Position numbers and translations under genes: made by a program
Notes under the pieces: model-generated
Seen by the model: only the letters and a program-made list of their open reading frames with translations
The model's database searches: none
What the model was told of the DNA's origin: nothing
Part shown: positions 61,614 through 61,696 of the stretch, piece after piece
Layout: each line of letters begins with the position of its first letter
How positions within the stretch are numbered: the stretch's first letter is position 1
Assembly (NCBI GenBank): GCA_946553045.1
Contig: CAMNRO010000012.1
Coordinates: forward strand, 1-61,696
DNA from: an uncultured Porphyromonadaceae bacterium
GTDB taxonomy: Bacteria > Bacteroidota > Bacteroidia > Bacteroidales > Muribaculaceae
DNA: 61,696 bases
Direction: 5' to 3'

Positions 61614-61696
61614 TCCCTCCCACATACTACATCACAAAGCGCGCGAAAGATTCTACCTGCAAGTGCAAAATTAGGCAATAAATTTGAAGAACTCGG

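Noticed and set aside
61665-61686. Promoter-like words near the right edge: TAATTTTG on the minus strand (61672-61665) and TAAATTTG on the plus strand (61679-61686)
   Set aside because: No proper TTG partner, no minus-strand gene follows, and the plus-strand gene would lie outside the window.
1-61696. Prophage, insertion sequence or integrative element
   Set aside because: No transposase, integrase, phage structural gene or flanking direct repeats were seen; the tRNA genes show no adjacent attachment-site repeat that I could find by eye.

Overview
The window reads as chromosomal DNA of an anaerobic gut Bacteroidales, most likely a Muribaculaceae (S24-7) type genome; the family placement is inference. 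The support is: many copies of the Bacteroidetes promoter form TTG-N19/20-TAnnTTTG, a sphingolipid-type serine palmitoyltransferase, a GH92 mannosidase, a DPP-IV peptidase, DUF4919 and lipocalin-like lipoproteins, a reverse rubrerythrin, secreted proteins with a C-terminal sorting-like domain, and moderately high GC. I see no prophage, insertion sequence, CRISPR array or rRNA.

Layout. 1-700: an N-terminal remnant of a cysteine synthase gene, then tRNA-Arg(CCU) and tRNA-Asp(GUC), minus strand. 703-4700: divIC/ftsB-like gene, a small membrane protein, mutS and a GNAT acetyltransferase, minus strand. 4755-8224: minus-strand unit of two membrane/secreted proteins, a GT39-type glycosyltransferase and ferritin. 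8309-12620: plus-strand pseudouridine synthase with a very long repetitive disordered N-terminus, asnS and an aminotransferase. 12661-17536: glycogen operon (debranching enzyme, GT4 glycogen-synthase-like enzyme, GH57 enzyme with a histone-H1-like tail). 17597-24173: minus-strand small helical protein, GH127, uvrA and a cinA gene with a TPR-like extension. 24230-29235: a tightly coupled five-gene surface-glycan operon (Wzi-like, lipocalin-like lipoprotein, LegB-like dehydratase, ATP-grasp, NeuB/LegI-like synthase) closed by a strong terminator. 29259-33518: rubrerythrin, serine palmitoyltransferase and GH92, minus strand. 33715-39075: overlapping operon DPP-IV, membrane/NUDIX-like protein, miaA and a secreted protein. 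39079-43081: lipoprotein and an ars-type operon (ArsR, ArsF, ArsG, thioredoxin-like protein, ArsP-like permease). 43220-48899: TonB receptor, secreted HMA metallochaperone, a second GH127 and an esterase. 48953-49235: two identical tandem tRNA-Arg(ACG) genes. 49296-61613: a secreted protein of unknown function, GH43, an M16 peptidase, a GH13 amylase, an HdeD-like protein, a tryptophan/glycine-rich secreted protein and a FadL-like outer-membrane protein.

How it fits together: mostly housekeeping (DNA repair, tRNA charging and modification, division, glycogen, sphingolipid) interleaved with carbohydrate-active enzymes that stand alone rather than in SusC/SusD loci. The least explained pieces are the coupled Wzi-LegB-ATP-grasp-NeuB operon, the membrane/NUDIX-like gene between DPP-IV and miaA, several housekeeping enzymes with unusual added tails (pseudouridine synthase, GH57, CinA), and a group of genes whose -7 promoter element sits only 4-5 bases before the start codon, implying leaderless mRNAs.
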